From Rhodococcus sp. 4CII (GTDB lineage Bacteria; Actinomycetota; Actinomycetes; Mycobacteriales; Mycobacteriaceae), in assembly GCF_014256275.1 (NCBI RefSeq), contig NZ_JACCFE010000002.1, positions 6,522,001-6,586,000 on the forward strand: DNA of 64,000 bases, read 5' to 3'. The position numbers and the translations under genes were made by a program. Within the stretch, counting starts at the first letter, position 1; each line of letters starts with the position of its first letter. Below the pieces are notes generated by a model that saw only the letters and a list, made by a program, of their open reading frames with translations, was not told the DNA's origin and made no database searches. Of the stretch, positions 7,196 to 17,114 are shown piece after piece.

Positions 7196-7869
7196 CGGTT
7201 CAGGTGAGTTCCACCGAGATGCGGCCCGCGCGGGCGGACAACCGGTCGGGCGCGGCTGAACGTGCGTACAAGAAGCGCACCCAGCGCGCGGCCGTGCACA
7301 ACGGTTCCGCCGTCGCCGTCTCCGGTCGAAATCGCGCCGGCACGCTCACCGCCCGCATCCCGTTCGTGGCGACGATCCTCGTCCTGCTTGCCATGGGCCT
7401 GGCCGTCACGCTGCTCCTGACGACGCGTTCCGCCGAGGATTCGTACCAGCTGAGTGCCGCCCGCGCCCACAACCAGTCCCTCGCTGAGGAGAAGGCAGCG
7501 CTCCAGCGTGACGTCGAGACGGCCAACTCCGCCCCGAAGCTGGCGGAGGAAGCGGCCAAACTCGGCATGGTGCCCGCCAACGATCCGGCCCGGCTCGTCG
7601 TCCACGCCGACGGCAGCGTCGAAGTCGTCGGAAAGCCTGCCCCGGCATCGGGTGCGCCCGTGCCGCCCCTGGACGTCGCCGCGCCGTCCGCCGGAGCCGG
7701 AAGTTCCGTCGCGACCGCCCCGAACCGGGGGACCACCACGCAGTCGCCGCGCGCCACGCCGCAGCCCGGCAATGGCACGGAGATCCAGGCGCAGGGTGAA
7801 CAATTGGTTCCCGTGATCCCCGCGACCACCGCACCGACGACGGCTCCACCGTCCGGTGGTCGCCGGTGA
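7192..7869 (+). CDS. ftsL: FtsL-like septum-assembly membrane protein
   Basis: This 225-residue bitopic protein has a basic cytoplasmic N-terminus of about 60 residues, one membrane helix (about residues 57-80) and a short coiled-coil stretch (ARAHNQSLAEEKAALQRDVE, about 93-112). A long Ala/Pro/Thr-rich tail follows. Its place between rsmH and ftsI is that of FtsL (Rv2164c in M. tuberculosis), which with FtsQ and DivIC-type proteins activates FtsW/FtsI. The start at 7192 overlaps the rsmH stop as ATGA. Sequence conservation is low, as is normal for FtsL, so the call rests on topology and position. Confidence 0.8.
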   Translation: MTVQVSSTEMRPARADNRSGAAERAYKKRTQRAAVHNGSAVAVSGRNRAGTLTARIPFVATILVLLAMGLAVTLLLTTRSAEDSYQLSAARAHNQSLAEEKAALQRDVETANSAPKLAEEAAKLGMVPANDPARLVVHADGSVEVVGKPAPASGAPVPPLDVAAPSAGAGSSVATAPNRGTTTQSPRATPQPGNGTEIQAQGEQLVPVIPATTAPTTAPPSGGRR

Positions 7870-9716
7870 GCCGAAACGCACCGAGAAGTCGTCCCCGGCG
7901 CCCCACGGGTGCCGGGACCGCGTCCTTTCCGTTCAGGCAACTGTGGGGACGCGGACTGATGTTCTTGGCGCTCGGCCTCGCCGCGCTGCAACTCTTGTGG
8001 ATTCAGGTCATCGACGCCCCGCAACTGTCGGCGGAAGCGGCGAATCAGCGCACCACCACCGAGGTGGACCCGGCGCTCCGTGGGTCGATCACCGACCGCA
8101 ACGCCAATCCCATCGCCTTCACGATGGAAGCGAAGGCGCTGACGTTCCAACCCGCACGTGTGCGAAAGGAACTCGAGGAGGCGAAGGCGAAGAGCGACAC
8201 CGCCCCCGACGTCGACACCCGCCTGGACGCGATCGCGAAGGAGATCCACGACAAGCTCGGTGACGCCGCACCGGAGAAGGATCTGAAGGAGAAGCTGCAC
8301 GGCGAGGACACTTTCGTCTATCTCGCCCGCAGCGTGGACCCCGCGGTCGCGGCGCAGATCAGTGACGCGTTTCCGGAAGTCGGCCTCGAGCGGCAGGACA
8401 TCCGCGAGTACCCGGGCGGCTCGCTCGCCGCGAACCTCGTCGGCGCCACCGGCTGGGACGGGCACGGGCTGCTCGGCCTCGAGGACTCGCTCGACTCCAC
8501 GCTCGCCGGCACCGACGGCTCGCAGACCTACGACCGAGGGTCCGACGGTGCGGTGATCCCGGGTAGCTGGCGCGACAAGCAACCGGCAGTGGACGGGTCG
8601 AGCGTCGAGCTCACCATCGATTCCGACCTGCAGTACTACGTGCAGCAGCAGGTGCAGATGGCCAAGGACAAGTCCGGCGCGAAGGACGCGTCGGCGGTGG
8701 TGCTCGACTCGCATACCGGTGAGGTGCTCGCGATGTCGAACGACAGCACGTTCAATCCGGCGATCGGGGTGGGCAACAATCCCCGCACGGTCGAGATGGG
8801 CAACCTGCCGGTCAGCACGCCGTTCGAACCGGGTTCCGTCAACAAGATCGTCACCGCGTCGGCCGCGATCGAGTACGGGCTGACCACACCCGACGAGGTG
8901 CTCCAGGTTCCCGGCAGCATTCAGATGTCGGGGGTGTCGGTGAAGGACGCCTGGGACCATGGAGTCGCCCCGTACACCTCCACCGGTGTGTTCGGAAAGT
9001 CCTCGAACGTGGGCACCCTGATGCTCGCGCAGCGCGTCGGCGAGGACCGATACGCCGACATGCTGTCCAGATTCGGTCTGGGCCAGCGGACCGACGTCGG
9101 GTTGCCGGGTGAGAGCGCGGGCAGCGTGCCGAGCCGCGACCAGTGGTCCGGGGGCACGTTCGCGAACCTGCCGATCGGGCAGGGCCTGTCGATGACGTTG
9201 CTGCAGATGACCGGGATGTACCAGGCGATCGCCAACGACGGGGTCCGAATTCCGCCGCGGATCGTGAAGGCGACCGTCGACGCGTCGGGGAACCGGACGG
9301 AGACCGAGAAGCCCGAGGAGGTGACGGTCGTCAGTCCCCAGACCGCCTCCACCGTGCGGGACATGTTCCGGTCCGTCACCCAGAACGACACCGGCAACCA
9401 GCGGGGCACCGGGGTGCAGGCCGCAGTCGAGGGGTACCAGATCAGCGGCAAGACGGGAACCGCCCAGCAGGTCGACCCCGCCTGCAAGTGCTACTCGAAC
9501 TCGAACTACTGGATCACGTTCGCCGGGATCGCCCCGGCCGACAATCCGCGGTACGTCGTAGGGATCATGCTCAACGCACCCACACGCAGCGCGGACGGCT
9601 CCGGTGGTCAGTCCGCGGCCCCGCTGTTCCACAACATCGCGTCCTGGATGTTGCAGCGCGACAGCGTGCCGATGTCTCCGGACCCCGGACGCAGGCTGGT
9701 GCTGCAGGCCGATTGA
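7866..9716 (+). CDS. ftsI: Septal peptidoglycan transpeptidase FtsI (PBP3 / PbpB)
   Basis: The 616-residue class B penicillin-binding protein cross-links septal peptidoglycan as partner of FtsW. It has one N-terminal membrane anchor (about residues 28-47), a pedestal domain and a transpeptidase domain. The three catalytic motifs are visible: SVNK with nucleophile Ser324 and Lys327, SSN at 379-381 and KTG at 529-531. The GTG start at 7866 overlaps the ftsL stop as GTGA. A 170-bp gap follows before murE, so the downstream Mur genes may have their own promoter. Confidence 0.95.
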   Translation: MSRNAPRSRPRRPTGAGTASFPFRQLWGRGLMFLALGLAALQLLWIQVIDAPQLSAEAANQRTTTEVDPALRGSITDRNANPIAFTMEAKALTFQPARVRKELEEAKAKSDTAPDVDTRLDAIAKEIHDKLGDAAPEKDLKEKLHGEDTFVYLARSVDPAVAAQISDAFPEVGLERQDIREYPGGSLAANLVGATGWDGHGLLGLEDSLDSTLAGTDGSQTYDRGSDGAVIPGSWRDKQPAVDGSSVELTIDSDLQYYVQQQVQMAKDKSGAKDASAVVLDSHTGEVLAMSNDSTFNPAIGVGNNPRTVEMGNLPVSTPFEPGSVNKIVTASAAIEYGLTTPDEVLQVPGSIQMSGVSVKDAWDHGVAPYTSTGVFGKSSNVGTLMLAQRVGEDRYADMLSRFGLGQRTDVGLPGESAGSVPSRDQWSGGTFANLPIGQGLSMTLLQMTGMYQAIANDGVRIPPRIVKATVDASGNRTETEKPEEVTVVSPQTASTVRDMFRSVTQNDTGNQRGTGVQAAVEGYQISGKTGTAQQVDPACKCYSNSNYWITFAGIAPADNPRYVVGIMLNAPTRSADGSGGQSAAPLFHNIASWMLQRDSVPMSPDPGRRLVLQAD

Positions 9717-9778
9717 GCGAAGGTCGGCCGAATCGGGTTCCGGAAGCTCTCGCGGTAATCTGACACGTCGGCCGTTCA

Positions 9779-9843
9779 GTGGACACGGAATTTTCCCGTG
9801 GACACACCGAACTGCCGAGGTAGCACGCTGTATAGATCCGTGC
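9779..9843 (+). promoter_or_regulatory. Candidate murE promoter with a repeated GTGGACAC
   Basis: The gap between ftsI and murE holds GTGGACAC twice (9779-9786 and 9798-9805, 19 bp apart) and a good -10-like TATAGAT at 9831-9837, about 50 bp before the murE start. The -35 is weak. An internal promoter for the Mur block is plausible but unproven. Confidence 0.4.
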
Positions 9844-9886
9844 ACTACGCCGTTGTCAGTGAGAGTCGACATCCGAGAGGAGCCCG

Positions 9887-11500
9887 GTGCCTGTTCCGTC
9901 CCGCCCGCAGTCGGCGTCAGCGGAGGTGAAGGTCTCAGACGGCCTTCGCCCCGCCCAGCCGGTCCGTACCACGGTGAGCGCTCTGGCAGCGCTCGCCGGA
10001 GCGAGGGTCGAGGCACCCACCGGGGCCGCCGAGGACGTGATCGTCACCGGGGTGGATCTGCGCGCCCAGGGGATCACGGAGGGTGACCTGTTCGCGGCGC
10101 TTCCCGGAGCCCGCGCGCACGGCGCCGAATTCGCCGCCGACGCCCTCGAACGCGGGGCCACCGCCATCCTCACCGACGAGGCCGGATTCGCGCTGGTGTC
10201 GGAACTGAAGTCGGACACACCGGTGCTCGTCCACGAAGACCCGCGGGGTGTGCTCGGCGAGCTGTCCGCCACCATCTACGGTCGGCCGTCCGAGAAGATG
10301 CAGGTGATCGGCATCACCGGCACGTCGGGGAAGACGACGACGTCGTATCTCGTCGAGGCCGCGCTCACCGCCGCAGGCCGGACGACCGGTCTGGTGGGCA
10401 CGATCGAGACCCGGATGAGTGGCCGCCGGGTGCCGAGTGCGCTGACCACGCCAGAGGCTCCGCAGCTCCATGCGCTGTTCGCCGTCATGCGCGAGCAGGG
10501 GATCGACACCGTGGTCATGGAGGTGTCCAGTCACGCGCTGTCCCTCGGCCGCGTCGACGGCGTCCGGTTCGACGTGGGCGCGTTCACGAACCTCTCCCAG
10601 GACCACCTGGATTTCCACCGCGACTTCGAAGACTATTTCGCCGCGAAGGCGCGGCTCTTCGCGGCCGAGTCGTCCGTGCACGCCCAGCACGCCGTCGTCT
10701 GTGTCGACGACGTGTGGGGGCAGCGGATGGCCGAGGTCGCACGCGGAGCGCACGCCGTGGTGACGACGGTCGCCACCACACCCGACGCAGTGGATGCGGT
10801 GTGGACCGCCGGTCCGGCGACGGTGTCGCCGTCGGGCTCGCAGACTTTCCCCCTCACCACCGCGGAGGGCACGACAGTCGACGTGGAACTGCGCCTGCCG
10901 GGGCAGTACAACGTCGCGAACGCGGCACTCGCCGTCGCGTTGTGCGCGGCACTGGGGGTCGATCCCCGGGACGCCGCCCGGGGCATCGCCGGAGTCGACG
11001 TACCGGGCCGGGTGCAGCGGATCGACCGGGGGCAGGATTTCCTCGCCGTCGTCGACTACGCGCACAAGCCCGCAGCGGTCGAGGCCGTGATCGCGACCTT
11101 GCGGGAGCAGGCCCGGGGCCGCGTCGCCGTCGTCGTGGGCGCCGGTGGTGACCGCGACGCGGGCAAGCGGCCACTGATGGGTGCCGCCGCCGCGCGCGGC
11201 GCCGATCTCCTGATCATCACGGACGACAACCCGCGCACCGAGGATCCGTCGGCCATCAGGGCCGCGGTCCGCGAGGGTGCCCTCGCGGTGCCCGAATCCG
11301 AGCGGGGACAGGTGTGGGAAGTGGCGGACCGAGCGAAGGCGATCGCCGACGCCGTCGGCTGGGCGCAGGCAGGCGACGTGGTTCTCGTCGCAGGCAAGGG
11401 ACACGAGATCGGTCAGGAGATACACGGGGTGAAGTACCCATTTGACGACCGCGACGTACTGGGCGACGCGATCGAGCGGACGGTCGGAGGAGCGCGATGA
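9887..11500 (+). CDS. murE: UDP-MurNAc-tripeptide synthetase MurE (meso-diaminopimelate-adding)
   Basis: MurE adds the third stem-peptide residue to UDP-MurNAc-L-Ala-D-Glu in the cytoplasm. The 537-residue protein has the ATP loop GTSGKTTTSYL (about residues 145-155), the Mur-ligase middle-domain histidines and DNPR at 447-450. DNPR is the motif of enzymes that use meso-diaminopimelate rather than lysine, as expected for mycolata. GTG 9887 is set by GAGAGGAG just upstream. Its end overlaps murF as ATGA. Confidence 0.95.
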   Translation: MPVPSRPQSASAEVKVSDGLRPAQPVRTTVSALAALAGARVEAPTGAAEDVIVTGVDLRAQGITEGDLFAALPGARAHGAEFAADALERGATAILTDEAGFALVSELKSDTPVLVHEDPRGVLGELSATIYGRPSEKMQVIGITGTSGKTTTSYLVEAALTAAGRTTGLVGTIETRMSGRRVPSALTTPEAPQLHALFAVMREQGIDTVVMEVSSHALSLGRVDGVRFDVGAFTNLSQDHLDFHRDFEDYFAAKARLFAAESSVHAQHAVVCVDDVWGQRMAEVARGAHAVVTTVATTPDAVDAVWTAGPATVSPSGSQTFPLTTAEGTTVDVELRLPGQYNVANAALAVALCAALGVDPRDAARGIAGVDVPGRVQRIDRGQDFLAVVDYAHKPAAVEAVIATLREQARGRVAVVVGAGGDRDAGKRPLMGAAAARGADLLIITDDNPRTEDPSAIRAAVREGALAVPESERGQVWEVADRAKAIADAVGWAQAGDVVLVAGKGHEIGQEIHGVKYPFDDRDVLGDAIERTVGGAR

Positions 11501-13011
11501 TTCCGATGACACTCGCTCGCATCGCCGAGATCGTGGGCGGCGAATTGCACGACGTCCCCGACCCCTCGGTGGAGGTGACGGGGACCGTCGAGTTCGACTC
11601 GCGGAAGGTCACCGCCGGGGGACTGTTCCTCGCGCTGCCCGGCGCCCGCGTGGACGGCCACGATCACGCGGCGGCGGCGGTCGCGGCCGGTGCGGTGGCG
11701 GTCCTGGCCGCGCGTCCGGTCGGTGTGCCGGCCGTGGTCGTCTCCCCGGCGCCGACGGATGTCCCGAGCCGGGCGATGGCGCTCGAGCACGACACCGACG
11801 GCTCGGGTGCCGCGGTGCTCGCGGCCTTGGCGACCCTCGCGCGGGCGTCCGTCGACGACCTCACCGCGAAGGGTCTCACCGTCGTCGGCGTCACCGGATC
11901 GGCGGGAAAGACGTCGACCAAGGATCTGCTCGCTGCCGTCCTGCGCCCGCTGGGCGCCGTCGTCGCGCCGCCCGGATCGTTCAACAACGAACTCGGGCAC
12001 CCGTGGACCGCGCTCCGCGCGGATTCCGACACCGGATATCTGGTCCTGGAGATGTCGGCCCGCGACCGCGGACACATCGCCTCGCTCGCGGAGATCGCAC
12101 CCCCGAAGATCGGGGTGATCCTCAACGTCGGAACGGCGCACCTCGGTGAATTCGGTTCGCGTGACGCGATCGCCGCCGCCAAGGGGGAACTCGCGGAATC
12201 GTTGCCTTCGGCGGACGAGGGTGGTGTCGCGGTCCTCAACGCGGACGATCCGCTGGTGACGGCCATGGCGCCACGGACGTCGGCGCGGGTGGTCTTCGTC
12301 GGGCGGTCGGAGTCCGCGCACGTGCGAGCCACCGACATCGTGCTCGACGAGAAGGCAAGGGCGCGTTTCACTCTCACGACGTCGGCGGGCAGTGTCCCGG
12401 TCGAGCTCGCCGTGCATGGTGAGCACCAGGTCGGCAATGCGCTCGCCGCGGCGGCGGTGGCACTCGAATGCGGGGCCGGCCTCGAGCAGATCGCGCAGGC
12501 CCTCTCCGGTGCCGCCGCGGTCTCGGCGCGACGGATGGATGTGCGCGACCGGCCGGACGGTGTGACCGTCGTCAACGATTCGTACAACGCGAACCCCGAC
12601 TCGATGCGGGCGGCCCTGAAGGCGCTGGTATCGATGGCCCGGACGGGCCGGGGCGCGGCGCGCCGGAGTTGGGCGGTGCTCGGCGAAATGGCAGAGCTGG
12701 GTCCAGAATCAGTGGTCGAGCACGACGCCATCGGCAGGTTCGCGGTCCGGCTGGACGTGAGCAGACTGATCGTCGTCGGAACCGGCAGGCCCGCCCGCGC
12801 GCTGCACCAGGGTGCGGTCATGGAGGGTTCGTGGGGCGAGGAGTCGATCCTCGTTCCCGACATCGCCGGTGCGATCGCAGTGCTCGAACAGGAACTGGCG
12901 CCGGGCGATCTGGTGCTGGTGAAGGCGTCGCAGTCCATCGGGTTGTGGGAGGTTGCGGACAGGGTGTTGACGGGTAGCACGGGACAGCAGGGTTCGGAGG
13001 CCACGCGGTGA
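11497..13011 (+). CDS. murF: UDP-MurNAc-tripeptide:D-alanyl-D-alanine ligase MurF
   Basis: MurF attaches the D-Ala-D-Ala dipeptide, completing the UDP-MurNAc pentapeptide. The 504-residue protein has the three Mur-ligase domains, with the ATP loop VTGSAGKTSTKDLL at about residues 131-144 and the C-terminal NDSYNANPDSM block at about 360-370, a family hallmark. The ATG start overlaps the murE stop, and the stop overlaps the GTG of mraY. The dipeptide ligase gene ddl is not in the window. Confidence 0.95.
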   Translation: MIPMTLARIAEIVGGELHDVPDPSVEVTGTVEFDSRKVTAGGLFLALPGARVDGHDHAAAAVAAGAVAVLAARPVGVPAVVVSPAPTDVPSRAMALEHDTDGSGAAVLAALATLARASVDDLTAKGLTVVGVTGSAGKTSTKDLLAAVLRPLGAVVAPPGSFNNELGHPWTALRADSDTGYLVLEMSARDRGHIASLAEIAPPKIGVILNVGTAHLGEFGSRDAIAAAKGELAESLPSADEGGVAVLNADDPLVTAMAPRTSARVVFVGRSESAHVRATDIVLDEKARARFTLTTSAGSVPVELAVHGEHQVGNALAAAAVALECGAGLEQIAQALSGAAAVSARRMDVRDRPDGVTVVNDSYNANPDSMRAALKALVSMARTGRGAARRSWAVLGEMAELGPESVVEHDAIGRFAVRLDVSRLIVVGTGRPARALHQGAVMEGSWGEESILVPDIAGAIAVLEQELAPGDLVLVKASQSIGLWEVADRVLTGSTGQQGSEATR

Positions 13012-14087
13012 GACAGATCCTCTTCGCGGCGGGTATCGCGCTCGCCGTCTCGATTCTGCTGACTCCCGTTCTCATCAAGGCCTTCTCCCGTCAGGGTTTC
13101 GGCCAGGAGATCCGTGTCGAAGGCCCGGCGAGCCACCAGTCGAAGCGCGGCACCCCGACGATGGGTGGCGTCGCCATCCTCGCAGGACTGTGGGCCGGCT
13201 ACTGGGGTTCGCACCTGATCGGCATCGGGTACGACGCAGACGGGCCGTCGGCGTCGGGTCTCCTCGTTCTCGGCCTCACCACCGCGCTCGGCGGGGTCGG
13301 ATTTCTCGACGACTTCATCAAGATCCGCAAGCAGCGCAATCTCGGACTGAACAAGACGGCCAAACTCGTGGGGCAGCTGATCGCGGCGGTCGCGTTCGGC
13401 ATCCTCGCGCTGCAGTTCCGGGGCGCGAACGATCTGACCCCCGGCAGTGCGCATCTGTCGTACGTGCGGGACATCGCCACGGTCACGATGGGTTCCGTCG
13501 TGTTCGTCGCATTCTGTTATCTCCTGGTGAGCGCCTGGTCCAACGCCGTCAACCTCACCGACGGCCTCGACGGTCTCGCGGCCGGCTCCATGAGCCTGGT
13601 GCTCGGCGCCTACGTGATCATCACGTTCTGGCAGTACCGCAACGCGTGCGAGACGAGCCCTGGCAAGGGCTGCTACGACGTCCGGGATCCGCTCGACCTC
13701 GCCCTGATCTGCGCGGCAGGTGCTGGTGCGTGCATCGGATTCCTGTGGTGGAACGCGGCGCCCGCGAAGATCTTCATGGGAGACACCGGTTCGCTGGCGC
13801 TCGGCGGCATGCTCGCCGGTCTGTCCATCACCACGCGCACCGAACTGCTGATGGTGGTGATCGGCGCACTGTTCGTCGCCGAGGCGGCATCGGTCGTCAT
13901 CCAGGTCGCTGTGTTCCGGTCGAGCCGAAGACGGGTATTCAGGATGGCGCCGTTCCATCATCACTTCGAACTCGCCGGGTGGGCGGAAACCACGGTGATC
14001 ATCCGGTTCTGGTTGCTGGCCGCCATCGCCTCCGCGATCGGGCTCGCGCTGTTCTACAGCGAGTACCTGGCAGCGATCGGGGGCTGA
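13008..14087 (+). CDS. mraY: Phospho-MurNAc-pentapeptide transferase MraY (lipid I synthase)
   Basis: MraY moves phospho-MurNAc-pentapeptide to undecaprenyl phosphate at the inner face of the membrane, making lipid I. The 359-residue protein has about ten membrane segments. Family motifs are all present: KRGTPTMGG (residues 45-53), DDFIK (about 101-105), NAVNLTDGLDGLA (about 180-192) and the histidine-rich PFHHHFELAGW (about 317-327). GTG 13008 overlaps the murF end; murD begins 4 bp after the stop. Confidence 0.96.
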   Translation: MRQILFAAGIALAVSILLTPVLIKAFSRQGFGQEIRVEGPASHQSKRGTPTMGGVAILAGLWAGYWGSHLIGIGYDADGPSASGLLVLGLTTALGGVGFLDDFIKIRKQRNLGLNKTAKLVGQLIAAVAFGILALQFRGANDLTPGSAHLSYVRDIATVTMGSVVFVAFCYLLVSAWSNAVNLTDGLDGLAAGSMSLVLGAYVIITFWQYRNACETSPGKGCYDVRDPLDLALICAAGAGACIGFLWWNAAPAKIFMGDTGSLALGGMLAGLSITTRTELLMVVIGALFVAEAASVVIQVAVFRSSRRRVFRMAPFHHHFELAGWAETTVIIRFWLLAAIASAIGLALFYSEYLAAIGG

Positions 14088-14091
14088 CGGC

Positions 14092-15585
14092 GTGGCAGAG
14101 GAACAGCTCGACTGGTTGCGGGGTCGTGGCGTCCTCGTCGCGGGCGCGGGTGTGTCCGGCCGGGCCACCATCGAGCCCCTCCGCGACCTCGGCGCCCTGG
14201 TCACCGTCACCGATGCGAACGTCGACGCTCTCGCCGAGTGCGCGCGGCTCGGCGCCGCCACCGTCCCGATCGACGACCTGCTCGCCGCGCGTGACCGGGT
14301 CGCCGAGTTCGCGCTGGTCGTGACGAGCCCGGGATTCCGACCGGACGCCCCGCTGCTCTCCGTCGCCGCCGGCGACGGGGTACCGATCTGGGGAGACATC
14401 GAGTTCTCCTGGCACGTCGACCGGGCCGGACTGTACGGCCCGGCCCGGCAGTGGCTGGTGGTCACCGGCACCAACGGCAAGACCACGACGACGTCGATGC
14501 TGCAGTCCGTCCTCGAAGCGGCGGAGCGGCCCAGCCTCGCCTGCGGCAACATCGGGCTGCCGGTGCTCGACGCGCTGCGGCGGACCGAGCCCCGTGCGGA
14601 GGTCCTGGCGGTCGAACTGTCCTCGTTCCAGTTGCACTGGGCGCCGTCCGTGCGGCCCACCGCCGGCGCGATCCTCAACATCGCCGAGGACCATCTCGAC
14701 TGGCACGGCGGCATGCAGCCGTACATCGACGCGAAGGCGCGTGCGCTGACGGGTGAGGTCGCGGTCCTGGGTCTCGACGACGAAGTCGCGTCCTCTCTCT
14801 TCTCGTCGTCCCTCGCGGTCCGGACCCTGGGTTTCCGGCTGGGTGCGCCGGCGGCGGGAGAACTCGGTGTCGAGGACGGGTATCTCGTCGACCGCGCGTT
14901 CGCCGACGGCGAGCGGCTGGCCCCGGCCGCAGGGATCACCCCGCCCGGGCCCGCGGGATTGATGGACGCCCTGGCCGCGGCCGCGCTGGCCCGGGCGATC
15001 GGCGTGGCGGCGGACGCCGTCGCCGCAGGTCTGGCCGCCCACGTCGTGGGCCCGCACCGGGCGGCGCACGTCGCCGACGTGGGGGGAGTGACGTTCGTCG
15101 ACGATTCCAAGGCCACCAACCCGCATGCCGCCCGTCCGTCGATCCTCGCTCACGACCGGGTGGTGTGGATCGCCGGCGGACTGCTGAAGGGCGCGCGGGT
15201 CGACGAACTCGTTCTGGAGGTCGCCGGCCGCCTCGCCGGGGCGGTCCTGCTGGGCCGCGATGCGATGCAGATCGCAGAGTCCCTTGCGCGACACGCCCCC
15301 GAGGTTCCCGTGGTCATCGTCGAAACGGGAGACGATGCAGGAGTGAGTGCAGTCCCGCAGACCGCGGCGCACCGGGTGGTGCTTCCCGCGGATACCGACA
15401 GCGATGCTGTGATGGGTGTCGTCGTGCGGGAGGCGGCGGCCCTGGCCACGGCAGGGGATTCCGTCGTGCTGGCGCCCGCTGCCGCGTCGCTCGACATGTT
15501 CGACAGCTACGGCCATCGCGGTCGCAGCTTCGCGGACGCCGTCGGCAGGCTCGACGAGTCCGACATCGCCAGGACGCCGCAATGA
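14092..15585 (+). CDS. murD: UDP-MurNAc-L-alanine:D-glutamate ligase MurD
   Basis: MurD adds D-glutamate to UDP-MurNAc-L-Ala. The 497-residue protein shows the N-terminal Rossmann-like nucleotide domain (VLVAGAGVSGRA at about residues 12-23), the ATP loop VTGTNGKTTTTSML (about 121-134) and the C-terminal FVDDSKATNPHAA block (about 339-351). It uses a GTG start 4 bp after mraY. Its TGA overlaps the ftsW ATG. Confidence 0.95.
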   Translation: MAEEQLDWLRGRGVLVAGAGVSGRATIEPLRDLGALVTVTDANVDALAECARLGAATVPIDDLLAARDRVAEFALVVTSPGFRPDAPLLSVAAGDGVPIWGDIEFSWHVDRAGLYGPARQWLVVTGTNGKTTTTSMLQSVLEAAERPSLACGNIGLPVLDALRRTEPRAEVLAVELSSFQLHWAPSVRPTAGAILNIAEDHLDWHGGMQPYIDAKARALTGEVAVLGLDDEVASSLFSSSLAVRTLGFRLGAPAAGELGVEDGYLVDRAFADGERLAPAAGITPPGPAGLMDALAAAALARAIGVAADAVAAGLAAHVVGPHRAAHVADVGGVTFVDDSKATNPHAARPSILAHDRVVWIAGGLLKGARVDELVLEVAGRLAGAVLLGRDAMQIAESLARHAPEVPVVIVETGDDAGVSAVPQTAAHRVVLPADTDSDAVMGVVVREAAALATAGDSVVLAPAAASLDMFDSYGHRGRSFADAVGRLDESDIARTPQ

Positions 15586-17114
15586 CCTCGGCCGCAGCAC
15601 GGACCCGCCGCGTCGCCGAGGGCCGGCGGTCCCCGGCGCGCAGCGCCGCCCCCGGCGTGGCCGCGCGCGCGCCGTCGAGTCCCCGCACCCGCACGACACC
15701 TCCCCGCGGCCCACGCACCCGGATCGGGGCCTGGTTGTCCCGGCCGCTGGCGTCGTTTCACCTCGTCGTCACCATCGCCTTCCTGCTGACGGTGCTCGGC
15801 CTGGTGATGGTGCTGTCGTCCTCGAGCGTCGAGGCCTACGCCTCGGACGGATCGGCGTACACCCTCTTCACCCGGCAGGCACTGTTCGCGGCGCTCGGGC
15901 TCGGTCTCTTCTACGCGGCGCTGCAGATCCCGGTGCGGGTGATGCGCGCGCTGTCCTTCCCGGCATTCGCCGTCACGATCGTCCTGCTGGTCCTCGTCCT
16001 CATTCCCGGCATCGGCACCGTGTCCCAGGGCACCCGCGGGTGGTTCGTCATCGCGGGATTCTCGTTGCAGCCCGCCGAGCTCACCAAGATCGCACTCGCC
16101 GTCTGGGGCGCGCACATCCTGGCGTCGCGCCGCAGCGACATCTCCAGCATCCGGGACATGCTGGTTCCGCTGGTTCCGGCCGCGCTCGTCGCGTTCGTCC
16201 TCATCATTCTGCAGCCCGACCTCGGAACGACGGTATCGCTGGCCATCATCCTGATGGCGCTGCTGTGGTTCGCGGGTCTGCCGCTGAAGCTGTTCCTCGC
16301 CGTCGTCGGCACCGGTGTCGGCGGAATCGTGATCCTCGCGCTCACCGCGGGTTACCGCTCCGCACGTGTCCGTGAGTTTCTGAATCCCGGTTCCGATCCG
16401 CAGGGCATCGGCTACCAGTCCCGGCAGGCGATGTATTCGCTCGCGGACGGCGGCATCCTCGGACGAGGACTGGGCCAGAGTCGCGCGAAGTGGAGCTACC
16501 TGCCGAACGCGCACAACGACTTCATCTTCGCGATCATCGGCGAGGAGCTCGGATATCTCGGCGGCGCGGCCGTCCTCGGATTGTTCGGACTGTTCGTGTA
16601 CACGGGCCTGCGCATCGCCACCCGATCCGCCGACCCCTTCCTTCGTCTGCTCACCGGAACGGCCACCGTGTGGATCACCGGACAGGCCTTCATCAACGTG
16701 GGATACGTGATCGGGCTGCTCCCCGTCACCGGTCTGCAGTTGCCCCTGGTGTCGGCGGGCGGAACGTCGACGGCCACCACGCTGTTCATGTTCGGTCTCG
16801 TCGCCAACGCGGCCCGGCACGAACCGGAGGCGGTCGCGGCGCTGCACTCCGGCCAGGACGGCCGGTTCGGTCGGCTGCTGCGGCTGCGGAAGCCGGAAGC
16901 GTATTCGCCGGTGCGCGCCGATGCCGCGCGGGCCGAGGCGGTGCGCCGGGCCGAGGCGCGTCGCCGGGCAGGCCGCGAGATGGCTCCGCGCACCCGCGCG
17001 ATCACATACGAGAAGGGCCGACCCGAACGCGGCAAGGGCCGCACCCCCGAACGGGGCGCACGTCAACAGCGAAGCTCGGGTGGCCGGGCAGGAGAGCGAG
17101 GATTTCGTAGGTGA
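15582..17114 (+). CDS. ftsW: Septal peptidoglycan polymerase FtsW (SEDS family)
   Basis: FtsW is the glycosyltransferase that polymerises lipid II at the septum with FtsI. The 510-residue protein has a long basic, disordered N-terminus of about 60 residues, ten predicted membrane helices and a basic C-terminal tail of about 80 residues. SEDS landmarks include the STRGWF-like loop (QGTRGWFVIAGFSLQPAE), ILQPDLGT and the NDFIFAIIGEELG loop, with PLVSAGGTS near the end. ATG 15582 overlaps the murD stop, which excludes the longer upstream reading. The extended tails resemble those of mycobacterial FtsW, which bind FtsZ and FtsI. Confidence 0.94.
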   Translation: MTSAAARTRRVAEGRRSPARSAAPGVAARAPSSPRTRTTPPRGPRTRIGAWLSRPLASFHLVVTIAFLLTVLGLVMVLSSSSVEAYASDGSAYTLFTRQALFAALGLGLFYAALQIPVRVMRALSFPAFAVTIVLLVLVLIPGIGTVSQGTRGWFVIAGFSLQPAELTKIALAVWGAHILASRRSDISSIRDMLVPLVPAALVAFVLIILQPDLGTTVSLAIILMALLWFAGLPLKLFLAVVGTGVGGIVILALTAGYRSARVREFLNPGSDPQGIGYQSRQAMYSLADGGILGRGLGQSRAKWSYLPNAHNDFIFAIIGEELGYLGGAAVLGLFGLFVYTGLRIATRSADPFLRLLTGTATVWITGQAFINVGYVIGLLPVTGLQLPLVSAGGTSTATTLFMFGLVANAARHEPEAVAALHSGQDGRFGRLLRLRKPEAYSPVRADAARAEAVRRAEARRRAGREMAPRTRAITYEKGRPERGKGRTPERGARQQRSSGGRAGERGFRR